A DNA stretch of 64,000 nt from Yoonia sp. (GCA_029252195.1 JAQXBV010000080.1:1-64000); one strand, 5' to 3'. Counted from the stretch's first letter, positions 1 to 10,814 are shown. The notes: a model not told the origin generated them from the letters alone. Numbers and translations are program-made.

Positions 1-1
1 G

Positions 2-1306
2 TTGGAATCGGACATCGCCAAAACGCTTACGCTTAAAACGCAAATGAGTACGATCGTTTGGCTTGAGATTTCCAAGGTCGGAGATCGTATACACATCGCG
101 ATCTGCGGCAACAAATTCGCGATTGAAGGGCGTCTTGGCGCGCTACAAAATGTCGCCGATACAGCCGAGCTTAACCGTCTGCGTGAAATTACGAGAAGCG
201 CGCCCCTTTTGATATGGCACACCGATACCAGCGGGCGGTTAACATGGGCCAACGACGCCTATCTCGCGACTTGCGATGCCTGCGCCGATCTGTCGACAAA
301 CATCCCGAAGTTACCGTCAAAGCCCCTGTTCCCAGAACTTGATCAATACATCAAAATGGGCCGCACAACATCGCGCTGTTCGCTAAAACTTCGCGATGAC
401 GATGTCTTTCATTGGTATGAAGTCACAGTTTTGCGCAATGAAAAGGGAATCTTCTATTACGCATCCGATGCAGATTCGATCGTCCGCGCTGAGCTTGGCC
501 AACGTACATTTGTGCAAACACTCAGCCAGACTTTTGCACAGCTTTCCATTGGACTCGCAATCTTTGACCGGAGGCGGCAACTGGCGACGTTTAACCCCGC
601 ACTTCTGGACATGACGACATTGCCATTCGAGTTTTTATCCAGCCGCCCAAGCGTCGATATGATGCTCGACCGCCTGCGTGAATTGCGCATGCTTCCCGAG
701 CCCAAGAACTATGTTTCATGGCGCGAGCAATTTACAGCAATGGAACAAGCCGCGCGCGATGGCACATATTCAGAGAATTAGAACTTGCCAGACGGTCAGA
801 CATTTCGCGTCACCGGACGGCCGCATCCTGATGGCGCCTTTGCGCTACTTTTCGAGGACATCAGCGCCGAAATATCACTTACACGCCGCTTCCGATCAGA
901 GATTGAAACCAGCCAAGCGGTTATTGATACTCTCGAAGATGCGATTGCGGTCTTTTCAAACGGCGGCAATCTTGTTTTGGCAAACGACGCCTATTGCGAA
1001 CTTTGGGATACGGACCTCGCCGGCGCACTTGGTCGTTATGACTTGCCCATTGAATTGCGCAAATGGCAGGCACGCTGCACACCTACCCGCATTTGGACAA
1101 ATCTGCGCGAATTCACCTCTCATATGGGATTAAGGCAGGCTTGGTCTGATACCGCTATTCTGGATGACGGACGGCACATCAACTGTTTTGCCCTGCCGAT
1201 CAAGGGCGGCATGACGATGATCCGTTTTCACTTTGGTAAGCCCAATGGGCCGGGCCTGCTAAAGCATGGCGAAAAGTCCGAACCATTCGTTATGACAAAA
1301 GGCTGA
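2..1306 (+). pseudogene. PAS-domain sensory protein, 5' end probably outside window, interrupted by in-frame TAG at 779-781
   Basis: ORFs 2-781 and 785-1306 share one frame and are separated only by TAG AAC. Protein reads ...DGTYSEN*NLPDGQTFRVTGRPHPDGAFALLFEDISAEISLTRRF..., which looks like one continuous PAS-type protein. Confidence 0.7.
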
Positions 1307-1346
1307 ATTGGCTTGCAGGCGCCGTGGCAACCCATATCTTTGCGCA

Positions 1347-1817
1347 ATGGTCAGCAAGTCTTTTTCAATCGCACTCCCCGACGAGCAAGCAACAGCGCTA
1401 TTGGCGCAACGGCTTGCACCATACCTTAAGATCGGCGATTGCCTTTTACTCGAAGGATCAATTGGCGCAGGCAAAACCGCATTTTGCCGCGCTTTGATCC
1501 GCGCCAGATTGGGCCGTCTCGAAGACGTCCCGTCGCCGACGTTCACGCTCGTACAAACGTATGAACATGAGGATGGAGATATCTGGCATTTTGACCTTTA
1601 TCGGCTGACACATCCCGACGAGGCATTTGAGCTTGGTTTGGATGAGGCGCTAGAACAGGCGATTTGCCTGATAGAGTGGCCAGATCGGCTTGGGGCGGAT
1701 CAGCCGAGCAACGCCATTTTGCTGTCCTTTTCTGCCGCTGAAACCGCGCACCATCTGGCGGTTTCACTGCCCAGCGCATTGCAGCCACGGTTTGCCCCCG
1801 TTTTCCAAGATGCGTGA
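1347..1817 (+). CDS. tsaE: tRNA threonylcarbamoyladenosine biosynthesis ATPase TsaE
   Basis: Walker A LLEGSIGAGKTAFCRALIR, then SPTFTLVQTYE...WHFDLYRL; ATG at 1347 within ORF 1308-1817. Confidence 0.9.
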   Translation: MVSKSFSIALPDEQATALLAQRLAPYLKIGDCLLLEGSIGAGKTAFCRALIRARLGRLEDVPSPTFTLVQTYEHEDGDIWHFDLYRLTHPDEAFELGLDEALEQAICLIEWPDRLGADQPSNAILLSFSAAETAHHLAVSLPSALQPRFAPVFQDA

Positions 1818-2790
1818 CGCCGTTCTCAGAACCGCGCTGGCGCAGACGAATTGGCGTGATTGCATCAGAGAGCCACTGGCGGGCGATGCCTCTGCACGAC
1901 GGTATTCTCGCCTTATGCGAAATGGTGTCTCGGTCGCCATTTTGATGGATGATCCACCAAGCGCCACTCAGGCAACTGAACGCTTTGCCCTGATCGCGGA
2001 TGCGCTTGGGTCTGTTGGACTGGCAGCACCGCAGATTTGGCTCCATGACAAGGCACTTGGGATCATGGTGATCGAGGATCTGGGTGCGACCGACTTTGCT
2101 GTTCATCTGCGGCACGCCCCGCAGGAGGAGACCGCTCTTTATGAAGCCGGCACTGATCTTCTTGGTCACCTCCACGGGTGCCACTTCACCTTACCCTTGA
2201 CCACGATCACCGCAGATGTGGCAGCAGAGATGATATCGCTTGCCGCACGGCATTATGCGCCGACGCCTGTCGCGGAACGACAGCTTCACGATGCGATGCG
2301 CGACGCATTCGGGAGCGTGGTAAAACCAAACACCCACCTCGCATTGCGTGACTTTCACGCGGAAAACCTTATCTGGCGACCGCATAAGGCCGCGTTAGAT
2401 CGCGTTGGATTGCTCGATTTCCAGGATGCTTGCTATGCGCCTGCCGGCTACGATCTGATGTCTTTGCTGCGGGATGCCCGCCGCGATGTCGATCCGCGGG
2501 TCGCCGATCAGATGATCGCACGGTTCTGCGCGACGATTGGTGAACCCGTGTCTGCAATGTCTGCTCATCTGGCCTGCGTCTCGGCCCAGCGCAATCTGCG
2601 GATCTTGGGCATCTTTGCCCGATTGGCGTCAGACATGGGCAAGACGAAGTACCTGACACTGTTACCGCGCGTCTGGGGTCATTTGATGCACGATCTCGGC
2701 CACCCTGCGCTGTGTGATCTGAAGACTGTTGTCCTCGATGCGCTCCCCCCTCCAGACGCCGCAACCATCAAACGCTTAGGTGCGCCATGA
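1810..2790 (+). CDS. amgK: aminoglycoside phosphotransferase-family sugar kinase (AmgK-like)
   Basis: GDASARRYSRL, LALRDFHAENLIWR, GLLDFQDA kinase motifs; next to MurU-like gene; ATG 1810 overlaps tsaE stop. Confidence 0.8.
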   Translation: MRDAVLRTALAQTNWRDCIREPLAGDASARRYSRLMRNGVSVAILMDDPPSATQATERFALIADALGSVGLAAPQIWLHDKALGIMVIEDLGATDFAVHLRHAPQEETALYEAGTDLLGHLHGCHFTLPLTTITADVAAEMISLAARHYAPTPVAERQLHDAMRDAFGSVVKPNTHLALRDFHAENLIWRPHKAALDRVGLLDFQDACYAPAGYDLMSLLRDARRDVDPRVADQMIARFCATIGEPVSAMSAHLACVSAQRNLRILGIFARLASDMGKTKYLTLLPRVWGHLMHDLGHPALCDLKTVVLDALPPPDAATIKRLGAP

Positions 2791-3470
2791 CGAAAATGCC
2801 GATCCTCCTTTTCGCCGCTGGGCTTGGTACCCGCATGGGCGCATTGACGCGCGACAAACCAAAGCCGCTAGTTTCGGTCGGCGGCAAAGCCCTGATTGAT
2901 CACGCTCTTGACCTGATTGATCCAACAAAGATCGCCCCCTGCGTCGTGAACCTGCATTACAAAGGTGCCATGTTGCGGGATCATTTACAGGGCCGTGATG
3001 TGTTGTTTTCCGACGAAAGCGGGATGCTGCTTGAGACAGGAGGCGGGTTGCGCCATGCGCTTGCGCTACTCGGCAACGATGTGATCTGCACCTTGAATAC
3101 GGATGCGGTTTGGCGCGGTACAAATCCTATCTCGCAACTCCTTGCCGCGTGGCGTCCAGAGATGGAGGCGCTCCTGCTGACGGTGCCGCCTGCGCGCGCA
3201 GTGGGGCATAAAGGGCGGGGAGATTTTCTGCTCGACGCAGATGGACGGCTCACGCGCGGCGCAGGAAACATCTATACAGGGCTGCAAATTGTGCGGACCG
3301 ACGACCTCGGAAATATCGCGCAAGACGCGTTCTCGATGAATGTGTTGTGGGATCGCATTACGGCGCGCGGCGGGCTTTTCGGGCATGTCTATGACGGGCA
3401 ATGGTGTGATGTCGGTCAACCGGAAAGCATTGCTTTGGCAGAGGCGATGTTGGAGCAGTCAGATGTTTAA
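2787..3470 (+). CDS. murU: nucleotidyltransferase, MurNAc-1-P uridylyltransferase-like
   Basis: N-terminal LLFAAGLGTRMGALTRDKPKPLVSVGGKALIDHALD; ATGA overlap with upstream kinase. Confidence 0.82.
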   Translation: MTKMPILLFAAGLGTRMGALTRDKPKPLVSVGGKALIDHALDLIDPTKIAPCVVNLHYKGAMLRDHLQGRDVLFSDESGMLLETGGGLRHALALLGNDVICTLNTDAVWRGTNPISQLLAAWRPEMEALLLTVPPARAVGHKGRGDFLLDADGRLTRGAGNIYTGLQIVRTDDLGNIAQDAFSMNVLWDRITARGGLFGHVYDGQWCDVGQPESIALAEAMLEQSDV

Positions 3471-6408
3471 ACCGTCAACAAAAGCACGCGTATTCGGCAT
3501 GCCGAATGGCACCGATTTTGCCACGTCGCTGGTTGCCGGACTTCGGACGCGTGGGGCGGGTATGACCCCCGCGGAATGGGCTCGCGTTGAAATTTATGTC
3601 AACACGAGCCGTATGCAGCGCCGCATCAAAGAGGTTTTTGATACAGGCCCGGCGCTGCTGCTGCCGCGCATTCGGTTGATTACCGATCTTGCGCAAGACC
3701 CCCTTTTTGAGGCGGGCCCCCCTGCGGTATCGCCGTTGCGGCGCAGGCTTGAGCTATCGCAATTTGTCGCCGCCCTGCTGACGCAAGACCCTGAACTGGC
3801 CCCTCGCGCTGCCCTTTATGACCTTTCAGATAGTCTCGCCAAATTGATGGAAGAGATGCATGGCGAGGGGGTTGACCCGTCAGTCATTGCCAACCTTGAT
3901 GTGACCGACGAGTCTGGCCACTGGGATCGCGCCTTACAGTTCCTCAATATCGTCACCCGCTTTTTTCACGAGAACGAAGCACCTGACAAAGATCTCCGCT
4001 TGCGCCGCATTATTGCGGCCCGTGCAGCGGTTTGGGCGGAAACCCCACCGACCCATCCCATTATTATCGCAGGCTCGACAGGCTCGCGTGGGGCGACGAT
4101 GTTGTTGATGAAGGCGGTCACAAAGCTCCCGCAGGGGACGGTCGTCTTGCCGGGGTTTGATTATGACCTTCCCGAAGATGTATGGGCGAGCATGACGGAT
4201 GACCTTGTTTCCGAAGATCATCCGCAATACCGGTTTCGCAAATTGATGACCCTGCTTGATCTGCAGCCAGCCGACATCGCGCCTTGGAATGATGCGCCAC
4301 CTGTGCACCCCGCCCGCAATGCGCTGGTGTCGCTCTCCTTACGGCCCGCCCCTGTGACCGATCAATGGCTGCGCGATGGTCCTGATCTTGGTGATCTCAT
4401 GGCCGCGACCGAGGGGCTTACGTTGGTCGAAGCGACCTCGCCGCGCGCCGAAGCCGAGGCTATCGCGTTGCGCTTGCGGATCGCGGCACAAGAGGGGATC
4501 ACCGCTGCGCTGATCACACCAGACCGTATGCTGACCCGTCAGGTGACCGCCGCCTTGGATCGTTGGGATATCAAGCCCGACGACAGCGCGGGCACCCCGC
4601 TTGCGCTGTCGCCTCCGGGCCGGATGCTGCGGCACGTCGCCGATTTGTTTGGCAAACCCGTGACGGGTGAAAGCTTGCTAACCTTGCTCAAGCATCCGCT
4701 GTGTAACAGCGATACCGAGGACCGTGGTCCGCATCTGCGTTTCGCCCGAGAGCTTGAACTTGAACTGCGCCGCAAGGGCCCGCCTTTTCCGACCGCCGAA
4801 ACGCTCACGACATGGGCCACAAAAACCATGGGCGCCGACACGAGCCGCCTTGATTGGGCGACATGGATTGGCGCCATGATCACGGGTGTTTCTGAAAAGG
4901 TCGAGCGTGCCCTGAGTGCGCATCTTGACGCGCATCTGGCACTGGCCGAGCGGCTATGTGGTGGGCCGACTGCCCTAGATGCAGGTGGTCTGTGGAAAGA
5001 GGCCGCAGGTCGCGAGGCCCGCCGCATCTGCGATAACCTTGCAGCGCATGCCGACGCCTGCGGCACCCTGACCACACGGGAATATGCGGCGCTTTTCGGG
5101 TCGGTTCTGTCGGAAGGCGTCGTGCGCAACCCTGACGGCGCGTACCCTCATATTCTGATTTGGGGGACCTTGGAGGCGCGCGTTCAGGGTGCCGATTTGG
5201 TCATCCTTGGCGGCATGAACGAAGGCATATGGCCAGAGGCCGCCACCCCTGATCCTTGGCTCAATCGACAAATGCGCAAGAAGGCGGGGCTGCTTTTACC
5301 TGAGCGGCGCATCGGACTTTCGGCGCATGACTACCAGCAGGCTATCGCCGGCAAAGAGGTTTGGATCAGTCGGGCCAAACGCACCTCTGACGCCGAGACA
5401 GTGCCGTCGCGTTGGGTGAATCGCCTCGTTAACCTGCTTGGTGGATTGCCCGACCAAAACGGGGTGCTTGCCTTGGACAAGATGCGCGCAGACGGCGACG
5501 CTTGGCTCGCCATGTCCGCGGCACTTTGTATCCCCCAGACATCGACACCCCCAGCGCAACGCCCTTCACCGCAACCACCTATTGCGGCGCGACCGAAGAG
5601 TATTTCAGTCACGCAAGTGAAAACCCTGATCCGCGATCCCTATGCGATTTATGCGCAAAAGGTGCTGCGCCTCAAAGAACTTGATCCGCTTGTTCCGCGT
5701 GTGGATGCCCCGCTGCGCGGCATGATCGTGCACGAAATTTTGGAGAAATTCATCAAAAGCGGCACGCAGGCCAGCGACTCGAAGGCCCGACAAATTTTGA
5801 TGGATTTATCGCATGAAATTTTTGCCCGCGATTGCCCGTGGCCCACGATCCGCGCGCAATGGCTGTCACGGATGGACCGTATCGCCGATATTTATCTGGA
5901 GGGCGAGACGGCGCGTCAATCGCTTGCAAAGACACTTCACACCGAAGTGGAAGGCAAGATTCCAGTTTCAAATACAGGCGTTCAACTCACCTGTAAGGCG
6001 GACCGTATTGACCTGACCGAGAACGGGCGCGCGCTGATCTATGATTACAAAACGGGTCAGGTACCGACCAAAAAGATGCAGGCGATCTTTGACAAGCAAC
6101 TCTTGCTAGAGGCCGCAATGGTCGAGCTTGGTGCCTTCGAGACGATTGGATCACATATCGCGGATGACGCAAGCTTTGTGGCTGTGAACACGGATATGAA
6201 AGACGTCGCCGCCCCTCTTGACGAGCATCCCGCGATGGAGGTTTGGACCGATTTCGCGAAGCTTCTTGACGCCTATAACGACAAATCACGCGGGTATAGC
6301 GCACGGCTTGCCATGTTCTCACGGGCCGACGTGAGCTACTACGATCACCTCGCCCGCTTTGGCGAATGGGACACGAGCCAAGACGCCGTGCCAGAGGATT
6401 TGACATGA
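3463..6408 (+). CDS. addB: double-strand break repair protein AddB
   Basis: About 980 aa; GGMNEGIWPE, RD(PY)AIYA, C-terminal nuclease motif ALIYDYKTGQ; immediately upstream of addA. Confidence 0.9.
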   Translation: MFKPSTKARVFGMPNGTDFATSLVAGLRTRGAGMTPAEWARVEIYVNTSRMQRRIKEVFDTGPALLLPRIRLITDLAQDPLFEAGPPAVSPLRRRLELSQFVAALLTQDPELAPRAALYDLSDSLAKLMEEMHGEGVDPSVIANLDVTDESGHWDRALQFLNIVTRFFHENEAPDKDLRLRRIIAARAAVWAETPPTHPIIIAGSTGSRGATMLLMKAVTKLPQGTVVLPGFDYDLPEDVWASMTDDLVSEDHPQYRFRKLMTLLDLQPADIAPWNDAPPVHPARNALVSLSLRPAPVTDQWLRDGPDLGDLMAATEGLTLVEATSPRAEAEAIALRLRIAAQEGITAALITPDRMLTRQVTAALDRWDIKPDDSAGTPLALSPPGRMLRHVADLFGKPVTGESLLTLLKHPLCNSDTEDRGPHLRFARELELELRRKGPPFPTAETLTTWATKTMGADTSRLDWATWIGAMITGVSEKVERALSAHLDAHLALAERLCGGPTALDAGGLWKEAAGREARRICDNLAAHADACGTLTTREYAALFGSVLSEGVVRNPDGAYPHILIWGTLEARVQGADLVILGGMNEGIWPEAATPDPWLNRQMRKKAGLLLPERRIGLSAHDYQQAIAGKEVWISRAKRTSDAETVPSRWVNRLVNLLGGLPDQNGVLALDKMRADGDAWLAMSAALCIPQTSTPPAQRPSPQPPIAARPKSISVTQVKTLIRDPYAIYAQKVLRLKELDPLVPRVDAPLRGMIVHEILEKFIKSGTQASDSKARQILMDLSHEIFARDCPWPTIRAQWLSRMDRIADIYLEGETARQSLAKTLHTEVEGKIPVSNTGVQLTCKADRIDLTENGRALIYDYKTGQVPTKKMQAIFDKQLLLEAAMVELGAFETIGSHIADDASFVAVNTDMKDVAAPLDEHPAMEVWTDFAKLLDAYNDKSRGYSARLAMFSRADVSYYDHLARFGEWDTSQDAVPEDLT

Positions 6409-9400
6409 TCCGCAATGACGCCACCCAACGGCAGGTCGATGCCGCTGACCCCAAGGTCTCGACTTGGCTATCGGCAAATGCGGGCTCTGGCAAAACCCGC
6501 GTTTTGACCGACCGCGTCGCGCGGCTATTGTTTGACGAGGTAGAGCCGCAGAATATTCTGTGCCTGACCTATACAAAAGCCGCGGCTGCCGAGATGCAGA
6601 ACCGTCTGTTCAAGCGGCTTGGCGCATGGGCGATGATGGGCGACGACGACTTGCGTCGCGATCTGGTCGAGCTTGGCACCGAGGGGGTGATTGATGCAAA
6701 GCGTCTGCGCAATGCCCGCCAGCTTTTCGCGCGGGCCATCGAGACGCCGGGCGGCCTGAAGATCCAGACGATCCACTCGTTTTGCGCTGGCGTTTTGCGG
6801 CGCTTCCCACTTGAAGCAGGCATCAGCCCACAGTTCCGCGAGATGGAAGACAGCACCGCCAAAGACCTACGCGCCGAGGTTATTGACGACATGGTGGTCG
6901 GGCCTGAGCGTATGCTTGTCGAAAACCTGCTGTCGTATTTCACAGGTGCCGACCTTGCCGATTTCTCGCAAGAGATTGCGGGCAAACGCGAGGCGCTATC
7001 GGTCCGGCCAAGCGATGAATTGCTGCGCGAAAGCCTTGATATTCCCGCTGGACTGATGCGGTCTGACCTGCCGAAACTGGCACTTCAGGGTGACGAGGGC
7101 GACCTGATCGAACAGATTACCCAGTGCTTCGCGGGCCAGTCGAAAACCTACATGACATTCGCGGCCGACCTTAAGGCGCTGAACCTCACGTCACCGTCTT
7201 GGTCCGATTATGAGATGCTTTGCAAACTGTTCCTTTATGCAAAAGATCAAAGTTCTAAGTCGGCCAACTTTCCGCAAAATAACCATACCAAAGCAGTCGT
7301 CGCCGCAGAACCAGTCGCGGAAGATTTGCACGCGTGGATGGATCGTGTTGCACTGGCCAAAGAGTATGAGTCCGCTCTTTTCACCTATGTGCGCACGAAT
7401 GCTCTTTATGACTTTTCAGACGTGTTTCGGCCTGCGTATGAGGCGCGTAAGCTTGCGATGGGAATGCTCGACTTCGACGATTTGATCGGCAAGGCGAAGG
7501 CGCTTTTGACAGACGAAAAAGTCGCGCAATGGGTCCTGTTCCGTCTTGATGGCGGGATTGACCATGTGCTTGTTGATGAGGCGCAAGACACCAGTCCAAA
7601 CCAATGGGCCGTGATCCGTCAGCTCACGCGTGAATTTACGGCAGGCGTAGGGGCAAACCCCGATAAGGAACGCACTATCTTTGTGGTGGGCGATCGCAAG
7701 CAGTCGATCTATTCGTTCCAAGGGGCAGCACCCGAGGCCTTTGATGACATGCGCCACCACTTCAGCGAGGCGCTCGCCAATGTGAACCGCCATCTTGCAG
7801 ATCGGTCGCTCAACTATTCGTTTCGCTCCTCGCAAGCGATCTTACGGATCGTTGACGAGACATTCAGCGGCACGCGGTCTATGGGCATGGAGACCGAAAG
7901 CCGTCACCTCGCGTTCAAGGCCGATATGCCTGGGCGCGTCGATCTTTGGCCTGTCATCGAAAAACCCGAAGAACCTGAAACGCGCAAATGGTTCGAACCC
8001 GTTGATACCCCCAGCGAAACCAATGAAATTGTAGTTCTGGCCAATCAGGTTGCATCGCAAATCAAACATATGATCGCGCATGAAACCCTGCCCGTCGAAA
8101 TCGGCAATACGGGCACTTATGACCACCGCCCCATCACAGAAGGCGATGTTTTGATCCTTGTGCGCGGGCGTACGTCGGGGCTTTTTGGCGAGATCATTCG
8201 CGCATGCAAGGCCGCGAATTTGCAGATTGCGGGGGCTGACCGCTTGCGCGTCGGCGCAGAGCTTGCCGTCCGTGATCTTGCCGCGCTCTTGTCGTTTCTT
8301 GCCTTGCCCGAGGATGACCTTTCGTTGGCGGCGGCGCTCAAATCACCGCTTTTTGGTTGGACCGAGCAAGACCTGTTCACGCTGGCGCATCATCGTCCTG
8401 AAAAAGGGTTTCTTTGGCCTGCCTTGCGAGAAGCAGACGGGCATGAGCCGACCAAAGCGATTCTGCGCGATCTGCGCAAACAGGCAGATTTCTTGCGCCC
8501 TTACGACTTGATCGAGCGGATTTTGACCCGTCATGACGGCCGCCGTAAATTGCTCGCGCGACTGGGCATTGAGGCCGAAGACGGGATCGACGCTCTTTTG
8601 TCGCAGGCTTTGGTTTATGAATCCACCGGCGTGCCGAGCCTGACCGGCTTTCTGGCCGCGATGGCCACCGATGACCTAGAGGTCAAGCGTCAGATGGACA
8701 GCCAAGGTGACCGCATTCGCGTGATGACGGTGCATGGGGCAAAGGGGCTCGAAAGCCCGATTGTTTTCCTGCCAGATACTGCGAAGAGAAAGAACGATAT
8801 CCGCGCCAACCTCTACCCCGCAAACGCCCACATGATTTGGAAACCAAACGCGGACCAGACCTCAGATAGTGTCGCGGCGCTCAAGGGCGGCATCGCTGCC
8901 GCCCAAGAGCAAGAGCGCATGCGTCTGCTTTACGTCGCGATGACCCGTGCCGAGAAATGGTTGATTGTGGGGGCCGCAGGTGATGTCGGCGATCTGAACG
9001 AGAGTTGGTATACGATGGTTGCCGACGCGATGGACCATGCGGGCGCGGTGAAGGAAACATGCGGCGGCTTGCCTGTCTTGCGGCTAAGCCACGAGACATG
9101 GAACAGCGGGGCGTTGCAGCCAGCACAGAAGGCGGCTGCGCCTGTCGCTGCGCCCCCGCACTTTGCGCCCTTCGCGGAAATCACCCCCAATAAGACGCTG
9201 GCCCCCTCTGACCTCAAGGGCGCCAAGGTCATGGCGGGCGACCCCAGTCTCGCCGATGAAGACGACGCAAAGGCGCGCGGCACGGCCATTCACCTGCTGC
9301 TTGAACATCTTCCTCTTGTTGCCAAACCCGAACGAATGCAAACCGCCGCCGCACTTCTGGCAGGTATGGACGAGGGGCTAGCGAATGATACCGAGATTCC

Positions 9401-9767
9401 AACCCATGTCTGCGCGGTTCTTGAGGCGCCGGAGTTGTCACATCTTTGGACGCCTGATGCCCTGACAGAGGTCGATATCACGGCGCAGGTTGGCGACATC
9501 CGCTTTCACGGCGCGATTGACCGACTGATCATCGGCACAACAAAGGTCAACGCGATTGATTACAAGTCAAACCGCCTTGTCCCCGAGACGCCTGACCAAA
9601 CCCCAGAGGGGATTTTGCGCCAAATGGCGGCCTATGCCGCTGCGCTCGCCGAAGTGTTCCCTCACCATGAGATCGAAATCGCAATCCTTTGGACCCAAAC
9701 CGCGACATTGATGCCCATTCCGCCGAAACTTATTACAGAAGCTCTCAACCGCGTGACTGCGCCTTGA
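6405..9767 (+). CDS. addA: double-strand break repair helicase AddA (UvrD-family)
   Basis: ANAGSGKTRVLTDRV, LVDEAQDTSPNQW, MTVHGAKGLE, VNAIDYKSNR nuclease motif; ATGA overlap with addB. Confidence 0.93.
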   Translation: MIRNDATQRQVDAADPKVSTWLSANAGSGKTRVLTDRVARLLFDEVEPQNILCLTYTKAAAAEMQNRLFKRLGAWAMMGDDDLRRDLVELGTEGVIDAKRLRNARQLFARAIETPGGLKIQTIHSFCAGVLRRFPLEAGISPQFREMEDSTAKDLRAEVIDDMVVGPERMLVENLLSYFTGADLADFSQEIAGKREALSVRPSDELLRESLDIPAGLMRSDLPKLALQGDEGDLIEQITQCFAGQSKTYMTFAADLKALNLTSPSWSDYEMLCKLFLYAKDQSSKSANFPQNNHTKAVVAAEPVAEDLHAWMDRVALAKEYESALFTYVRTNALYDFSDVFRPAYEARKLAMGMLDFDDLIGKAKALLTDEKVAQWVLFRLDGGIDHVLVDEAQDTSPNQWAVIRQLTREFTAGVGANPDKERTIFVVGDRKQSIYSFQGAAPEAFDDMRHHFSEALANVNRHLADRSLNYSFRSSQAILRIVDETFSGTRSMGMETESRHLAFKADMPGRVDLWPVIEKPEEPETRKWFEPVDTPSETNEIVVLANQVASQIKHMIAHETLPVEIGNTGTYDHRPITEGDVLILVRGRTSGLFGEIIRACKAANLQIAGADRLRVGAELAVRDLAALLSFLALPEDDLSLAAALKSPLFGWTEQDLFTLAHHRPEKGFLWPALREADGHEPTKAILRDLRKQADFLRPYDLIERILTRHDGRRKLLARLGIEAEDGIDALLSQALVYESTGVPSLTGFLAAMATDDLEVKRQMDSQGDRIRVMTVHGAKGLESPIVFLPDTAKRKNDIRANLYPANAHMIWKPNADQTSDSVAALKGGIAAAQEQERMRLLYVAMTRAEKWLIVGAAGDVGDLNESWYTMVADAMDHAGAVKETCGGLPVLRLSHETWNSGALQPAQKAAAPVAAPPHFAPFAEITPNKTLAPSDLKGAKVMAGDPSLADEDDAKARGTAIHLLLEHLPLVAKPERMQTAAALLAGMDEGLANDTEIPTHVCAVLEAPELSHLWTPDALTEVDITAQVGDIRFHGAIDRLIIGTTKVNAIDYKSNRLVPETPDQTPEGILRQMAAYAAALAEVFPHHEIEIAILWTQTATLMPIPPKLITEALNRVTAP

Positions 9768-9824
9768 CCATTGGCGTGGTGGTTCATAGGTTCTGCTCAA
9801 ATCACATCGTCAAGGAGAGCCGAA

Positions 9825-10145
9825 ATGGCAACCGTAGCAGTAACAGACGCAACATTTGACGCCGAAGTGCGCCAGTCCGACATTCCCGTCGTCGTAGACT
9901 TTTGGGCCGAATGGTGTGGCCCATGCAAACAAATCGGCCCAGCGCTCGAAGAGCTCTCCACCGAAATGGCGGGCCGCGTGAAGATCGTTAAGGTCAACGT
10001 GGACGAAAACCCGAACTCCCCTGCCCAAATGGGCGTGCGTGGCATTCCTGCATTGTTCGTTTTCAAAAACGGCGAAGTTGTTTCCAACAAAGCGGGCGCT
10101 GCCCCAAAGGGCGCCATTCAGGGCTGGATCGAAGACTCGATCTAA
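9825..10145 (+). CDS. trxA: thioredoxin
   Basis: [19 protein letters not shown] active site; 106 aa. Confidence 0.95.
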   Translation: MATVAVTDATFDAEVRQSDIPVVVDFWAEWCGPCKQIGPALEELSTEMAGRVKIVKVNVDENPNSPAQMGVRGIPALFVFKNGEVVSNKAGAAPKGAIQGWIEDSI

Positions 10146-10167
10146 CGATTGCGAATTAAGCGGAATC

Positions 10168-10191
10168 GGGCGCCCCAGTGGCGCCCTTTTT
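10168..10191 (+). terminator. Rho-independent terminator downstream of trxA
   Basis: GGGCGCC-CCAGT-GGCGCCC followed by TTTTT. Confidence 0.8.
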
Positions 10192-10200
10192 CATGCGCGC

Positions 10201-10229
10201 CTTGTCGGCCCTGCGATCCATTGCCATAT
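10201..10229 (+). promoter_or_regulatory. candidate sigma32 (RpoH)-type promoter upstream of hslV
   Basis: CTTGTC (10201-10206), 17-nt spacer, CCATAT (10224-10229); 27 nt before the hslV ATG. Confidence 0.6.
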
Positions 10230-10256
10230 AGGTGCAACAAACGAAGGATCCGACGA

Positions 10257-10814
10257 ATGGCAAAAGATGAATTCCCCGGTTGGCACGGCACCACGATTAT
10301 TGGCGTGCGCAAAGGAGGCCGCGTTGTGATCGCGGGTGACGGGCAAGTAAGCCTTGGCCAAACCGTGATCAAAGGAAGCGCCCGCAAGGTGCGCCGTCTG
10401 TCGCCAGGTGGCATGGATGTGATCGCGGGTTTTGCCGGATCGACTGCCGATGCGTTTACCCTGCTAGAGCGGCTTGAGAAGAAACTGGAGGCCACCCCCG
10501 GTCAGCTCGCGCGCGCTTGTGTTGAATTGGCCAAGGATTGGCGTACCGACAAATACCTGCAAAAGCTGGAAGCCATGCTGATCGTTTCTGACGGCAAAGA
10601 GCTTTATGTGATTACAGGGGCTGGTGACGTGCTTGAGCCGGAACACGATGTGACGGCTATCGGATCAGGCGGTAACTATGCGCTCGCCGCAGGTCGCGCC
10701 TTGATGGATACGGATATGGATGCCGAGGCGATTGCCCGCAAAGCGATGGCAATTGCCTCTGACATCTGCGTTTACACCAATGGTAATCTGACCGTCGAAA
10801 CCATCTCCGCATGA
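10257..10814 (+). CDS. hslV: ATP-dependent protease subunit HslV
   Basis: [27 protein letters not shown](I)KG; gene pair with hslU. Confidence 0.95.
   Translation: MAKDEFPGWHGTTIIGVRKGGRVVIAGDGQVSLGQTVIKGSARKVRRLSPGGMDVIAGFAGSTADAFTLLERLEKKLEATPGQLARACVELAKDWRTDKYLQKLEAMLIVSDGKELYVITGAGDVLEPEHDVTAIGSGGNYALAAGRALMDTDMDAEAIARKAMAIASDICVYTNGNLTVETISA

Noticed and set aside
9763-9790. Possible promoter upstream of trxA (CTTGAC/TTGACC then CATAGG)
   Set aside because: Spacer of about 15 nt and poor -10 element; not convincing for sigma70 or sigma32.
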